Source: Pseudomonas sp. TTU2014-080ASC (GTDB lineage: Bacteria > Pseudomonadota > Gammaproteobacteria > Pseudomonadales > Pseudomonadaceae). Taken from it: a DNA stretch of 64,000 nt. The stretch covers positions 868,001 through 932,000 of the forward strand of contig NZ_LKKK01000001.1 of the NCBI RefSeq assembly GCF_001446935.1, given 5' to 3'. The position numbers and the translations under genes were made by a program. The number at the start of each line of letters is the position of its first letter. Position 1 is the stretch's first letter. This document shows, piece after piece, positions 7,020 through 16,147 of the stretch. The notes below the pieces were generated by a model. The model had not been told where the DNA came from and made no database searches. It saw only the letters and a list, made by a program, of their open reading frames with translations.

Positions 7020-9302
7020 TTAATTCTTGCTTTGCATGCCAACCTTTTTCAGGTCAACACCCGTATCGGAGTAAGAAGCACCGCTATAGCTGATCGAAAG
7101 CCCGGTGGTGCTGGTGCTATTGCCGGTGGTCGACACGCTGCTACCGGTGTTAGACACGCTGCTGCCGGTGGTCGACATGCTACTGCCGGTAGTGCCGATG
7201 CTGCTGCCTGTGGTCGAGATGCTGCTGCCCGTGGTCGAGATGCTGCTGCCGGTAGTCGACACGCTGCTGCCTGTGGTCGAGACACTGCTGCCGGTAGTGC
7301 CGACACTGGAGCCGGTAAAGCTGGTGGAAGAACCGACGACGGATGTGCTGACCCCTGTCATGCTGCTGCTGGTGTCGACAAAGCTGTTGCTTTCGCCGGT
7401 GTAGCTGGTACTGGTCCCGACCATGCTGTTACTGATGCTGGTGAAGGACTTACTTTCCCCGGTTATTGAGGTGGACTTCGCGGTGCAACTGACGCCATCC
7501 CCGAGGAAAGAAGTGCTCTGCCCGGTAAACGACGTATTAACCCCCGTAAAGGAGGTCCCCACACCGGTGAACGAGGTGCTCACGCCGGCAAAAGCGGTGT
7601 TCACACCAACCACACTGATATTCACCCCCTTCATACCAGCATCGAAGCCCATCACCGAAGAGTTGAAGCCAATCACCGTAAATTGAAAGTCCTTATAAGT
7701 GAGGTGGTTACCGATCTGTTCAGTCACAGTACGAGCGACCTGCTTGTACTCGTCCCCCCCCACGCTCGTCGCTCGGTTTCGCTCCACCGTGGTTTGCAGA
7801 TCGCGCTCGGCATGCATCATGAAACGCTCGCTTCCACGGTTGTCATCGAAGGTTAGTTGGCTCGCGTGTTGCGGTTTGCCCTTACGCAACGATCGGGACA
7901 CCATGCCTGAGTAGTTGACGTATTCCGGCAATTTGTAAGGGGGCGGGTTATCACCGTTATAGACAATGCCAGTCACCATCGGACGATCCAGGTCACCATC
8001 AACGTAGGTAACCAGTACCTCCTGCCCGACACGCGGCATCGCCAATACTCCCCAGCCTTTACCAGCCCAGGCTTGCACCACCCGAATCCAACAGGAGCTA
8101 TCCTCCTCGGTGGTTTTATTGCGATCCCAATGAAAGTGCACCCGGATACGGGCGTATTTGTCGGTGTGAACATCAGAGTCCGGAGCCCCGACCACGGTCG
8201 CACTCTGAATCCCGGGCATTTGTGGTCGTGGGGTTTTACGGGCTGGACGGAAGGCAATGTCATCGTTCAATGCGCTGAACTGGCAAGTTACATTGCGCCC
8301 TTTGCTACTGCTGTCGGGACCGTCCTGGATGAACGTGTAATCGCAACGAATCAGTTTGAATCGGCGGTTACGTTTAGGGTCCGGGTGCAGCGTGAGGCTG
8401 AAGCTTTTACCGGGCAGCAGCCCCACGGCGTTGCTTTCAGCAAGCAGCAGGTGGGCCTCGCTCTGCATCTCTTCCAGGCGTAACCGCGCAAGGTATTCGC
8501 CCCGCTCGGTATCGGCATAACCGGCCGCATAGTCGTACCACTCCAGCGGCGTATTCTGCAGGCCCAGGCTGCTTTCCTCGACTTTGGTCTGCAAGTTGTT
8601 ACGCGGGTTGAGGTAATCGAAGTCTCGCAGGACAACTTCGTTCGGACGCACTTGCCGCGATCGGCGAATGCTCTGAACGCCCTCGCGGATCGCACGGTTT
8701 TCCTCGCTATCAGGCATGAACGGTAAGACCGCGTCATCGCCTGCCAGGTCATCAAAGTCTTGGCGGTCCGTGATCACCAACGTGTGCTTGTCGTCCTCAT
8801 GATCGAAGTAATACCAAATACCTTCGTTTTCCAGCAGGCGATTGATAAACGCGAAATCGGTTTCGGAAAACTGCACACAATATTCCAGGGTGGGATAACT
8901 CCCCTGAATATCAAGACGATAATTGGCCACGCCATAACGCGCGAAGATCTGCTCGATAATGTCGAGCGTTGTGAGGTCCTGAAAAATACGGCAGTTACGG
9001 TTTTGCATCAAAAACCATAACCAAGTGCTCAGCTCTAACTTATAGACAAACTTATCTTGGTGCTGTCCAACATCAGTAGCGCCGACTACATAGGCATGGA
9101 ATGGGCGTGAACCAAAACCAGGGCGTTCAATCTGGATACTCACCCCTTCGCCCAATAACGCCTCATAATCCACTCCAGCCTGCTCGCACTCAAACTCCAG
9201 TGTATAGAACGAATTATTCGACAGCCCCTCGCGAGTAGAGAAACTCAACGCAAAAGCATCCCAGCCAGATAACACAGCGTTATCAATTTCAATCAAAGGC
9301 AT
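7020..9302 (-). CDS. vgrG: VgrG/TssI spike protein with a long heptad-repeat C-terminus
   Basis: VgrG forms the trimeric puncturing spike at the tip of the Hcp tube. The 760-residue product has the gp27-like N-terminal half (Phage_GPD), the gp5-like OB domain with DSSCWIRVVQAWAGKGWG and RVGQEVLVTYVDGD, and the ERFMMHAERDLQTTVE region leading into a beta-helix. The last 217 residues are 31 consecutive heptapeptides of the form TGxSxSx with no insertions. I chose the ATG at 9302 (AGGTGG upstream, and the MPLIEIDN start expected for the fold) rather than 9356. It sits between clpV and the DUF2169 gene. No separate toxin domain is visible at the C-terminus. Confidence 0.95.
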   Translation of the reverse strand: MPLIEIDNAVLSGWDAFALSFSTREGLSNNSFYTLEFECEQAGVDYEALLGEGVSIQIERPGFGSRPFHAYVVGATDVGQHQDKFVYKLELSTWLWFLMQNRNCRIFQDLTTLDIIEQIFARYGVANYRLDIQGSYPTLEYCVQFSETDFAFINRLLENEGIWYYFDHEDDKHTLVITDRQDFDDLAGDDAVLPFMPDSEENRAIREGVQSIRRSRQVRPNEVVLRDFDYLNPRNNLQTKVEESSLGLQNTPLEWYDYAAGYADTERGEYLARLRLEEMQSEAHLLLAESNAVGLLPGKSFSLTLHPDPKRNRRFKLIRCDYTFIQDGPDSSSKGRNVTCQFSALNDDIAFRPARKTPRPQMPGIQSATVVGAPDSDVHTDKYARIRVHFHWDRNKTTEEDSSCWIRVVQAWAGKGWGVLAMPRVGQEVLVTYVDGDLDRPMVTGIVYNGDNPPPYKLPEYVNYSGMVSRSLRKGKPQHASQLTFDDNRGSERFMMHAERDLQTTVERNRATSVGGDEYKQVARTVTEQIGNHLTYKDFQFTVIGFNSSVMGFDAGMKGVNISVVGVNTAFAGVSTSFTGVGTSFTGVNTSFTGQSTSFLGDGVSCTAKSTSITGESKSFTSISNSMVGTSTSYTGESNSFVDTSSSMTGVSTSVVGSSTSFTGSSVGTTGSSVSTTGSSVSTTGSSISTTGSSISTTGSSIGTTGSSMSTTGSSVSNTGSSVSTTGNSTSTTGLSISYSGASYSDTGVDLKKVGMQSKN
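7023..7673 (-). repeat. 31 tandem heptapeptide (21-bp) repeats in the 3' end of vgrG
   Basis: Read in the vgrG frame, this segment is 31 seven-residue units in unbroken register. It runs from an IGFNSSV unit through AGVSTSF, TGVGTSF and TGQSTSF to a near-identical block of TGSSVST, TGSSIST, TGSSIGT and TGSSMST, ending VGMQSKN. Position 2 of the unit is nearly always Gly and position 6 usually Ser. The DNA repeats are most similar at about 7100-7315, suggesting recent amplification by slippage or recombination there. The outer copies have diverged. A thin beta-solenoid or trimeric beta-prism extending the spike is the likely fold, but that is an inference. Confidence 0.93.
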
Positions 9303-9375
9303 ATCCACCTCGCTTGACCAATGTCCATGCCTGACTGACGCCCGCACGGAGAACAATGGAATAAGTCACTGATCG

Positions 9376-11961
9376 TCAGTCGAACGACACCGTTAAGTTG
9401 TCGTCTTCGACCATGAGTTGTATTTTTTTCAGTTCGCGATCGTCGCGTTTGCGTTGCAGTACTTCATTGCTGATGGGCGGAAGAATGGCGTGGTGGAGTA
9501 ACGACTCCACCGCTCTCCCGCGTGAAGGGTGGCTGCTGACGCGCTGGGCAATCCAACCGGTGATATCGCCTTGCAACTCCAGCGTAACGCCCACTTCTTT
9601 AGTCAACCGTTGTTGCAAACGGGACAGTTGTTTCGCGGCAATATGTGCGATGGCTTCAATCGAGAGTGGCACGTAAGGAATGGTATTTATCCGCGCCAGT
9701 AACGGTGCCGGGAATACCTGCACTAAGGCATCGTGCAGGACAGGCCGTAATGCTTCGGCCTTAAGCTCTGGCTGCTCTGACAATCGGGCTTCTATTTCAG
9801 CGGCGCCAACATTGCAGGTCATCAAAATAAAGCACTGACGGAAACTGATCATTCGACCTTCACCGTCTTCCATCACGCCCTTATCAAAGACTTGATAAAA
9901 CGCTTCATGAATATCCGGGTGCGCCTTATCAAACTCGTCAAGCAATACAATAGAGTACGGTTTGCGTCTGACCGCCTCTGTCAGTTTGCCGCCCTTGCCA
10001 TAACCGACATATCCCGGAGGAGCCCCTTTTAATGTTGAAACCGTATGCGCTTCCTGGAATTCACTCATGTTGAATACGATCAGGTTATGCGCTCCGCCGT
10101 ACATCGACTCGGCGAGTGCCAACGCCGTTTCGGTTTTCCCGACGCCGCTGGGGCCTGAGAGCATAAACACGCCTAACGGACGATCCTGATGCTGGATACC
10201 GGCCCGAGTAATCCTGACGGCCTGGGCAATTTCGTTGATCGCCATGGTCTGGCCGAAAATCTGCTTCTCCAGCAGTTGATTAAGGTTAAGCGCGTTGTCG
10301 AGGTCGTTCTGAAACATGTGTACCGTCGGAATACCGGTCCAGTCTGACAGCACCTGCGCTACGACACGGTCATCGACCCAAGGATGAACCAGCGGTAATG
10401 TGCCTTCTTGCAGCCTGTCCAATTGATCCGTTAGCCCTGGTAACCGCTCGGGTTGCGTCTGTTCGGCTTCGCGCAGTTGGGTAACGAGCTGGTGTTCTTG
10501 TGTCTGCTTTTCGCGCAGCACGACCAGCGTCTGCTCTACCTCCAAGATGGCGTGCTTTAACTCCTCAACACGACTGAGCACGCTTGGATCAAATTTCACC
10601 TCTTCCTGCAGGCTGTCCATTTCGGCGCGCATCACGGTCAGCCTGGCGTGCAGCAACTCCACCTTTCCAGCTTGCGCATGCTGACTCAGTGCAACCCGCG
10701 CGCAGGCGGTATCCAGCAAACTGATGGCCTTGTCCGGCAACTGGCGGGAAGGCAAATGACGTAGTGATAGACGTACGACTGCCTTTAACGCCGACTCACG
10801 AATGATGACGTCGTGATGCTTGGCAAAATAAGGAGAAATCGCTCGCATCATATCGACGGCGTTTTCTTCGTCGGGCTCCGAGACAAGGACATGCTGGAAA
10901 CGACGCGTAAGGGCGGCATCCGGTTCGATGAACTGCTTGTATTCAGACCAAGTCGTTGCGGCGACCATACGAAGCGAACCACGTGCCAGCATCGGCTTCA
11001 GCAAGTTGACCGCATCGCCGGTACCTGCTTGGCCGCCGGCCCCGACCAGGGTGTGGGCTTCGTCACAGAACAGAATCACCGGAGACTGGGATCGGCCAAT
11101 GGCATCAATCAACGCCTTCAGGCGTGATTCAAACTCGCCTCGCATGCTTGCACCAGCTTGCATACGCCCCAAGTCCAGCGAAAGCAGGCGCGCGCCCCGG
11201 AGCAACGGAGGAACCTGCCCAGAGGCAATTTTGCACGCCAACGCCTCAACCACCGCCGTCTTCCCGACCCCGGCCTCCCCCACCAGAATCGGATTGTTTT
11301 GACGGCGACGCAGCAAGATATCAATCACTTGGCGCAATTCGAACTCACGACCAATAACCGGATCGATCTCTCCATCCATGGCCTGTTGGGTCAGATCAGC
11401 GCACCACTTATGCAGAACGTCAGCGCCTTGAGGATCACTGGCAACATTTTTATCTGTCTCGACCGGGCGTTCTTCAACCTCGTCATGTTCGATAGAGTTC
11501 GCCAACAAGGACAGGTACTCGTCGAATACCTGCGGAATCGGGATCTTCTTGAATTCATCACACAGACGGTATAACCCGCGTTGCAAGGTCGGGTCCTGAA
11601 GAATGCCGATCAATATATGGACAGTGCGCACCCCCTCGTTTTGCACTTCGCTGAGTTGGTTCATCAGCAGCCCTCTTTCCACCGCTGTTTCCAGCTGCGC
11701 AGAAAGATCCACCACCGCATTCGTCCGATTGGGCATCGTATGAAGGATACGATCCAGTGCATCACTGATGCGTCGTGGATCAATCTGGTAATGGCTGAGG
11801 ATCATCGGTAAATCACCGCGCTCCTTATCCACTACCACCTTGAGCCAATGCTCGAGTTCCACATACTCATGCCGAAACGTGCGACACAGTTTCGTCGCCT
11901 CAGCAAAAGTCTGGTAGGCAAAGTGCCCTAGTCGCGAAAAAAGACGCTCACGTTGATACAC
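9376..11961 (-). CDS. clpV: TssH/ClpV, AAA+ ATPase that disassembles the T6SS sheath
   Basis: ClpV is a cytoplasmic hexameric Clp/Hsp100 ATPase that unfolds contracted TssBC sheaths for reuse. The 861 residues hold an N-terminal Clp domain, a first AAA module with Walker A GEAGVGKT (Lys about 234) and Walker B ILFCDEAH, a middle coiled region near 400-530, and a second AAA module with GPSGVGKT (Lys about 609) and VLLDEFDKAH. The start codon is GTG at 11961 with AAGGAAG upstream; no better ATG lies nearby. The gene follows tssG by 18 bases and precedes vgrG by about 73 bases. The length and both nucleotide sites agree with a functional enzyme. Confidence 0.96.
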   Translation of the reverse strand: MYQRERLFSRLGHFAYQTFAEATKLCRTFRHEYVELEHWLKVVVDKERGDLPMILSHYQIDPRRISDALDRILHTMPNRTNAVVDLSAQLETAVERGLLMNQLSEVQNEGVRTVHILIGILQDPTLQRGLYRLCDEFKKIPIPQVFDEYLSLLANSIEHDEVEERPVETDKNVASDPQGADVLHKWCADLTQQAMDGEIDPVIGREFELRQVIDILLRRRQNNPILVGEAGVGKTAVVEALACKIASGQVPPLLRGARLLSLDLGRMQAGASMRGEFESRLKALIDAIGRSQSPVILFCDEAHTLVGAGGQAGTGDAVNLLKPMLARGSLRMVAATTWSEYKQFIEPDAALTRRFQHVLVSEPDEENAVDMMRAISPYFAKHHDVIIRESALKAVVRLSLRHLPSRQLPDKAISLLDTACARVALSQHAQAGKVELLHARLTVMRAEMDSLQEEVKFDPSVLSRVEELKHAILEVEQTLVVLREKQTQEHQLVTQLREAEQTQPERLPGLTDQLDRLQEGTLPLVHPWVDDRVVAQVLSDWTGIPTVHMFQNDLDNALNLNQLLEKQIFGQTMAINEIAQAVRITRAGIQHQDRPLGVFMLSGPSGVGKTETALALAESMYGGAHNLIVFNMSEFQEAHTVSTLKGAPPGYVGYGKGGKLTEAVRRKPYSIVLLDEFDKAHPDIHEAFYQVFDKGVMEDGEGRMISFRQCFILMTCNVGAAEIEARLSEQPELKAEALRPVLHDALVQVFPAPLLARINTIPYVPLSIEAIAHIAAKQLSRLQQRLTKEVGVTLELQGDITGWIAQRVSSHPSRGRAVESLLHHAILPPISNEVLQRKRDDRELKKIQLMVEDDNLTVSFD

Positions 11962-11979
11962 CTTATATCTTCCTTGATA

Positions 11980-13002
11980 TTAAGTTGCTGACTGATAGAC
12001 CTGCTGTTTGTAGGTCCCTGTTTTCGGCTTAAGCCATCCATCTTTGCTCAAGCGTTTATTACCCAGTTGCATCGCCATTTCCGGTTCAGTGTGAATCAGC
12101 AGACTGATGTCCAGAACCAACTGATGGCACATAAAGTCATGGCATATATTGACCAACGCCTGAAGGCGGACGCTGCCACGCTGGTACTGTTGATACTGTG
12201 AAGAGGGCAATGGACCAATATCGATATGCGCGCCATATTGCGCATCGAAAAAACGGCTACCTACTCGGGTTTTACCCAGCGCTCCCAGTTTCTGGTTACC
12301 GGTCTGTTTGCCGTCATTGACCCATTGGGCATGACGAGGCGTGATCTGAACCGGCACGAGAAAATAAGCTGCCAATATCTTCTGGAGCTGGCGCAACGAA
12401 CGCCTTCCAGGCAGATAGGCGCCGCCATAAGCCGCTCGCAAACGCTGGACATGAGGATTTGTCCCGACACCCGGAGTCACGCCTACGGCCTGCCACAAGC
12501 GGCACAGAAACGGGTTCTTCTGATCGTCATGATCGTGCCCCGCCATGGTGTTCAACTGCGACCAAGCACGGTAATGCAACACGGCAAAACGCTGGCTCAT
12601 GATGCTCACGAACTGCTGAAATGCTTTATTGCGCTTGGCAATATCCTCGCTACGGGCATGCTCGGTAACGTGGATCGGTAACGGACCATAGGGAGCAAAC
12701 ATGCCGAAATGGCGCGCCTTGATGATGACCTTTGGAGGCTTTTGCTCCACATCGACCACTTCACGCGAAGCAAAGGCCAGGTCGGCAGGCTGAGTAATAT
12801 TCAACCGCTCGTGACTGCGATCGTTGGACACCCCCAAGCGCGGTGCATCGGGCTGCGCGCGCTCGATCCGGCGCAGCAATTCGAAAAAATCCTGTCGATT
12901 GGACAACCCCTGGATTTTCAACGCAGGAGACTTGTCAGGACTGTCTTGCTGCTCCAACAACGGTGCTGGCTCACTGTGCTGAATCAGTGACATTTCATGC
13001 AT
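11980..13002 (-). CDS. tssG: TssG, T6SS baseplate component
   Basis: TssG forms the baseplate wedge with TssE and TssF. The 340-residue protein shows the family pattern: an N-terminal FFELLRRIERAQ segment, PRLGVS and FGMFAPYGPLPIHVTEHA near 110-130, and FLCRLWQ. A late block KTRVGSRFFDAQYGAHIDIGPL is typical of ImpH/VasB proteins. I chose the ATG at 13002, which overlaps the tssF stop by 8 bases and has GGGAGG about 11 bases upstream. The ORF extends to 13041, and a later ATG lies at 12998. The gene order tssE-tssF-tssG-clpV supports the call. Confidence 0.93.
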   Translation of the reverse strand: MHEMSLIQHSEPAPLLEQQDSPDKSPALKIQGLSNRQDFFELLRRIERAQPDAPRLGVSNDRSHERLNITQPADLAFASREVVDVEQKPPKVIIKARHFGMFAPYGPLPIHVTEHARSEDIAKRNKAFQQFVSIMSQRFAVLHYRAWSQLNTMAGHDHDDQKNPFLCRLWQAVGVTPGVGTNPHVQRLRAAYGGAYLPGRRSLRQLQKILAAYFLVPVQITPRHAQWVNDGKQTGNQKLGALGKTRVGSRFFDAQYGAHIDIGPLPSSQYQQYQRGSVRLQALVNICHDFMCHQLVLDISLLIHTEPEMAMQLGNKRLSKDGWLKPKTGTYKQQVYQSAT

Positions 13003-14836
13003 GGCGGATAGCCTCCCACTTGGCATGGGGCTCGCCCTCAAGCATCAACGCCATACTCAGTGTCTGATTCAGATCGCAGTAGTTGCTCAGTGCGTGATGC
13101 ACCACCCGAGCAAACAGATAGGCACCGTGATCAGCATGATGCCGCGGACTCAAGTTGAGGCTAATCTCGGCCCCGCGAATCCAAGCCAGCGGACCACGCC
13201 CCTGGTAGCGCTCGAATCTGTGCTCGATCCAAGCGTTCTGAATACTGGAAATACGTTTGCGTTGGCTGGGATCGTCCTGGTTACAAAACAGCAACAGCCA
13301 GTCGCGCAACAGCGTCGCGCAGTCCTGCACATCGGGGCGCGCATAACGTAGCGGGTTCAGCGATAACATCTGAATGGCCTGCCAGGCTTGGCCAAGATCC
13401 GGCACCCCCACGGGGTTGGTTGGGTAGCGAACAACTTCAATGCTGTGCACCGGCATTGCAGTATCCAGCTGGAAAATCGGCTGCTGCAAATGCGCAGGAA
13501 TCAGGTGCCGTTCACAGACCAAGGCCTCCACAATCAGCGAACGCACTGCATCAATTTCAAGACCACTTTTACCAGGCGAGATGGCAATAAAGGTGTCTTC
13601 GTTCGGCAGAAACACATTGTTGTATTTGGACGGTGATGGCTCCCGGCGTCGGCGCAGCGCATACCCTGCTTGCTCGTATTCACTGTCGAAGTTCACATCA
13701 GCCTGCAGCGAAGAAAAAGTGACCGGATTGCCTTCGCGCATAACGCCTTTGACCTGCAGCACACTGTGTATTTCGTACAGCGAGGTGTTCAGTCGGTCGA
13801 CCACCAAGTGATGCTCAGTCTGCGACCCCGTCACCTGTACCGGCGTGCAGTGACGACGGTAAAGGTTGATCACCGGGGTGGCGAATAGATGAAAGTCCTT
13901 GACACTGACATGGCCTATTAACGGTAGCGGACGTTGGTCGAGTACAAATAGAATCTCGAAATCATGAACCCGCTCGCACTGCTTCAGAAAATCGCGCAGG
14001 CCATGCACTTCGAGGCTGAAGAAGCGGCTGGGGGCGGCAAAATACTCACGCAGCAAGCGGCTGCCAGGAAGCTCACCCACCGCCTCCGGAAGCAAAGCCT
14101 CATCGTCCGTCACGCCCCCCAGACGCAGCTGTGTCGGCTCAAGAACCTTGATCACCGGCTGACCATCCGTTTTCGCCCACAACACAACGCGCAAAGAGTG
14201 ATTCAGCAACGCCACCAGCAGTTGATTCGCTCGTACGGTTTCCTCAGCCAGCGTGAGGTGCATCGGCTCGAGGTCAATTTCGGAAAGGGACAGCACGCCC
14301 TGTGTGGTCAGGTGCAAGCGCACGTGTGCAGAACCATCTTGCAAGTGGCGGGCGACACCTGCCGGTAAATGGGGCGGTGGAAAAATTGCGCACTGCGCCT
14401 CAGCGATTTCCACGGGTTGGATCTTGATGTGGCGTGCCGTCGTGAACGTCGCCGGTTTGTTGCTCAGTGAAGGATCGTTCAAAGTCACCTTACTGCCACG
14501 CGGCAGCTCAACCTGAGCGTGCCATTGGGGAAACGACAGGTCAGGCTTTATGGCAATCGTGGCAATCGATGGAACCGGGGTGTACCAGAGGGGCGCCAAG
14601 CGTGAAAGCATTTGCAATGCAAACTCGGGCTGCTCGCTGTTGAGTTTTTCCTGCACCCGCGTGGATAAAAAAGCGGAGCCTTCCAGCAAGCGCTCAACAA
14701 AGGGATCCTGTACGCCATCAATGTGCATACCCAGGTGTTGAGCTACCTGAGGGTGAGCAAGAGCAAATTGACGCCCCGTCTCACGGAAATAGCGCAACTC
14801 ATCGTTATACAGTTGCAGGAAGCGCTCACTGAACAT
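12995..14836 (-). CDS. tssF: TssF, T6SS baseplate component
   Basis: TssF is the large wedge subunit of the T6SS baseplate. The 613-residue product starts with FLQLYNDELRYFRETGRQFA, the hallmark N-terminus of the ImpG/VasA family, and later carries PHLPAGV, RFFSLEVHGLRDFLKQC and FHLFATPVINLYRR, all expected in TssF. An in-frame TTG at 14857 would overlap tssE by four bases, but the ATG at 14836 gives the canonical N-terminus and is preferred. The 3' end overlaps tssG, so the two are translationally coupled. Length is close to the family norm of about 600. Confidence 0.94.
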   Translation of the reverse strand: MFSERFLQLYNDELRYFRETGRQFALAHPQVAQHLGMHIDGVQDPFVERLLEGSAFLSTRVQEKLNSEQPEFALQMLSRLAPLWYTPVPSIATIAIKPDLSFPQWHAQVELPRGSKVTLNDPSLSNKPATFTTARHIKIQPVEIAEAQCAIFPPPHLPAGVARHLQDGSAHVRLHLTTQGVLSLSEIDLEPMHLTLAEETVRANQLLVALLNHSLRVVLWAKTDGQPVIKVLEPTQLRLGGVTDDEALLPEAVGELPGSRLLREYFAAPSRFFSLEVHGLRDFLKQCERVHDFEILFVLDQRPLPLIGHVSVKDFHLFATPVINLYRRHCTPVQVTGSQTEHHLVVDRLNTSLYEIHSVLQVKGVMREGNPVTFSSLQADVNFDSEYEQAGYALRRRREPSPSKYNNVFLPNEDTFIAISPGKSGLEIDAVRSLIVEALVCERHLIPAHLQQPIFQLDTAMPVHSIEVVRYPTNPVGVPDLGQAWQAIQMLSLNPLRYARPDVQDCATLLRDWLLLFCNQDDPSQRKRISSIQNAWIEHRFERYQGRGPLAWIRGAEISLNLSPRHHADHGAYLFARVVHHALSNYCDLNQTLSMALMLEGEPHAKWEAIRHA

Positions 14837-14853
14837 AATAAAACCCGACCTTT

Positions 14854-15303
14854 TCAATCAAACACGTGCACAGCGCCACACGAATAATCAAGTGCAATAC
14901 GCACATTGACTAACGTCTCTCTACCCGGCAAAGAACCGGTACCATAAATATCGAATAAAATAGCCAATACATCATAAGACTGGCGCGTATTAATCACCGG
15001 CACCACACGAATCGTTTTCGGATTTAAACGTGGTTCAAATGAAGCAAGAATTCTTTGGATATGCTTTGCCAATTTCAGCGGATCCGTACTGATAGGAATC
15101 CGTTTACTTAACGAAGGCAGTCCAAAATTAAGCACAGAGTTTTCACAGTGCACATAGTCCTGCAGGTGCAAATCAGCGCTACGTGATGCGTCATTCAGTA
15201 AAAACTCAATATCTCGCACCAATACTTTGCGCCAGCCATCCGATGTCATGTTATGTGTTTTAGTACTGAGTTTGTCGAACAACATAGGCAATGATGTTTT
15301 CAT
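14854..15303 (-). CDS. tssE: TssE, gp25-like T6SS baseplate protein
   Basis: TssE is the gp25/lysozyme-like wedge protein that starts sheath polymerisation. The 149 residues include the RDIEFLLNDASRSA segment, NFGLPSLSKRIPIS (a form of the conserved NYGLPD region) and SFEPRLNPKTIRV near 90, which contains the conserved EPRL motif of gp25 proteins. It is the first gene after hcp, separated from it by a 78-base gap that contains a hairpin. It lies 17 bases upstream of the chosen tssF start. Confidence is high from motif and position. Confidence 0.93.
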   Translation of the reverse strand: MKTSLPMLFDKLSTKTHNMTSDGWRKVLVRDIEFLLNDASRSADLHLQDYVHCENSVLNFGLPSLSKRIPISTDPLKLAKHIQRILASFEPRLNPKTIRVVPVINTRQSYDVLAILFDIYGTGSLPGRETLVNVRIALDYSCGAVHVFD

Positions 15304-15325
15304 ATGCGACCCGACTCTCTGGGAA

Positions 15326-15362
15326 AGAGTGCCCGCCCGCGCTATCGACGAACAGGCACTCT
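15326..15362 (-). promoter_or_regulatory. Hairpin between hcp and tssE
   Basis: Eight-base perfect arms AGAGTGCC and GGCACTCT flank a 21-base loop in the hcp-tssE gap. No U-tract follows, so it is not a clear intrinsic terminator. It could act as a partial terminator or an mRNA-stabilising 3' structure that lifts Hcp output over downstream baseplate genes. This role is inferred. Confidence 0.5.
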
Positions 15363-15381
15363 GTAAACAGCGTCAATCTAG

Positions 15382-15906
15382 TTAGACGCGTGCATTCAGC
15401 TTCAGGTCGTAACCGGCCTTGATAACGGCCCCCATGGACCCATCATTATTCTGCTCTTTGTACTCCACTTCGATGCGGCCAAAGTTAAGTTTGATAATGT
15501 CGGTTGGTATTACAGTATCTACCCCTTCCCCAAACGCAGCGTCCAAGGGCATGTTGCCAACCGTCTTGTATGATGAAACCAAGCAGTTGCTGAAGATTAC
15601 TTTGAGAAAGTCTTGTTGACCCTGGCCCGATTTACGGCAGACCAGTTGCGCCGAGCTAACATGCTCGCCTGTCGCGCACATCAGGAAGAGTTTCGGGGAT
15701 GCTTTATTGCTCACCATACGAAACTCAAAGTCTTTCATCTCAACTTTGCCCGAACCACCACCACTGCCAAAGCCCCAACGCCCGGCATTGTCTTCAGACC
15801 ACTGCCAAGCCTGCACTTGAATCCAGTTGGGATAGGCCTGATCGGGTGACTCACCATCCACACCATCAATCTTCAAAAAATAGTCTACTAACGCTTTAGA
15901 GCTCAT
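15382..15906 (-). CDS. hcp: Hcp/TssD, T6SS inner tube protein
   Basis: Hcp hexamers stack to form the secreted inner tube. The 174-residue protein shows the Hcp1-like beginning DYFLKIDGVDGESPD and WIQVQAWQW. It then has KVEMKDFEFRMVSNKASPKLFLMCATGEHV, a very conserved Hcp block, with GRIEVEYKEQ near the C-terminus. The start has AAGGA about 7 bases upstream. A 241-base gap separates it from tssC upstream, so it may have its own promoter, as Hcp usually needs high expression. No extra C-terminal domain is present. Confidence 0.96.
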   Translation of the reverse strand: MSSKALVDYFLKIDGVDGESPDQAYPNWIQVQAWQWSEDNAGRWGFGSGGGSGKVEMKDFEFRMVSNKASPKLFLMCATGEHVSSAQLVCRKSGQGQQDFLKVIFSNCLVSSYKTVGNMPLDAAFGEGVDTVIPTDIIKLNFGRIEVEYKEQNNDGSMGAVIKAGYDLKLNARV

Positions 15907-16147
15907 TTGTTTTTCCTTAATCCATTAGATAAAAACAACGCACTACAGGTTAATTTAGGCAAGTTTGGACACTCCAACTATAAAAGTCGGAATTAATTTC
16001 GGAAAAAAGCCCCTCTTGTCACCGCGACAAACGTTAAACTGGAAAATATCTTACCGGCACACGTCCACCTACAGGCAATATCAAATCAACTGATACTGCC
16101 ATTAATGACTCGAGGCTCATTATTCCTAATTAAAGTTAGTCTTTAAC
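15907..16147. other. AT-rich gap between tssC and hcp
   Basis: This 241-base non-coding gap lies upstream of hcp on the minus strand. Close to the tssC stop there is a weak inverted repeat (TTAAAG at 16130 and CTTTAA at 16141) that might end part of the tssABC transcript. The rest is AT-rich and is the natural place for an hcp promoter, but I cannot name a convincing -35/-10 pair. Confidence 0.5.

Noticed and set aside
7032-7469. Long plus-strand reading frames opposite the vgrG repeat tail, rich in Ala, Gly and His
   Set aside because: They are by-products of the 21-bp repeats read on the other strand. The vgrG frame has the protein pattern and codon use of a real gene.
7023-7673. Coiled coil in the VgrG tail because of the seven-residue period
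   Set aside because: The positions are Gly, Ser and Thr with no hydrophobic a/d pattern, so a coiled coil is excluded; a beta fold is more likely.
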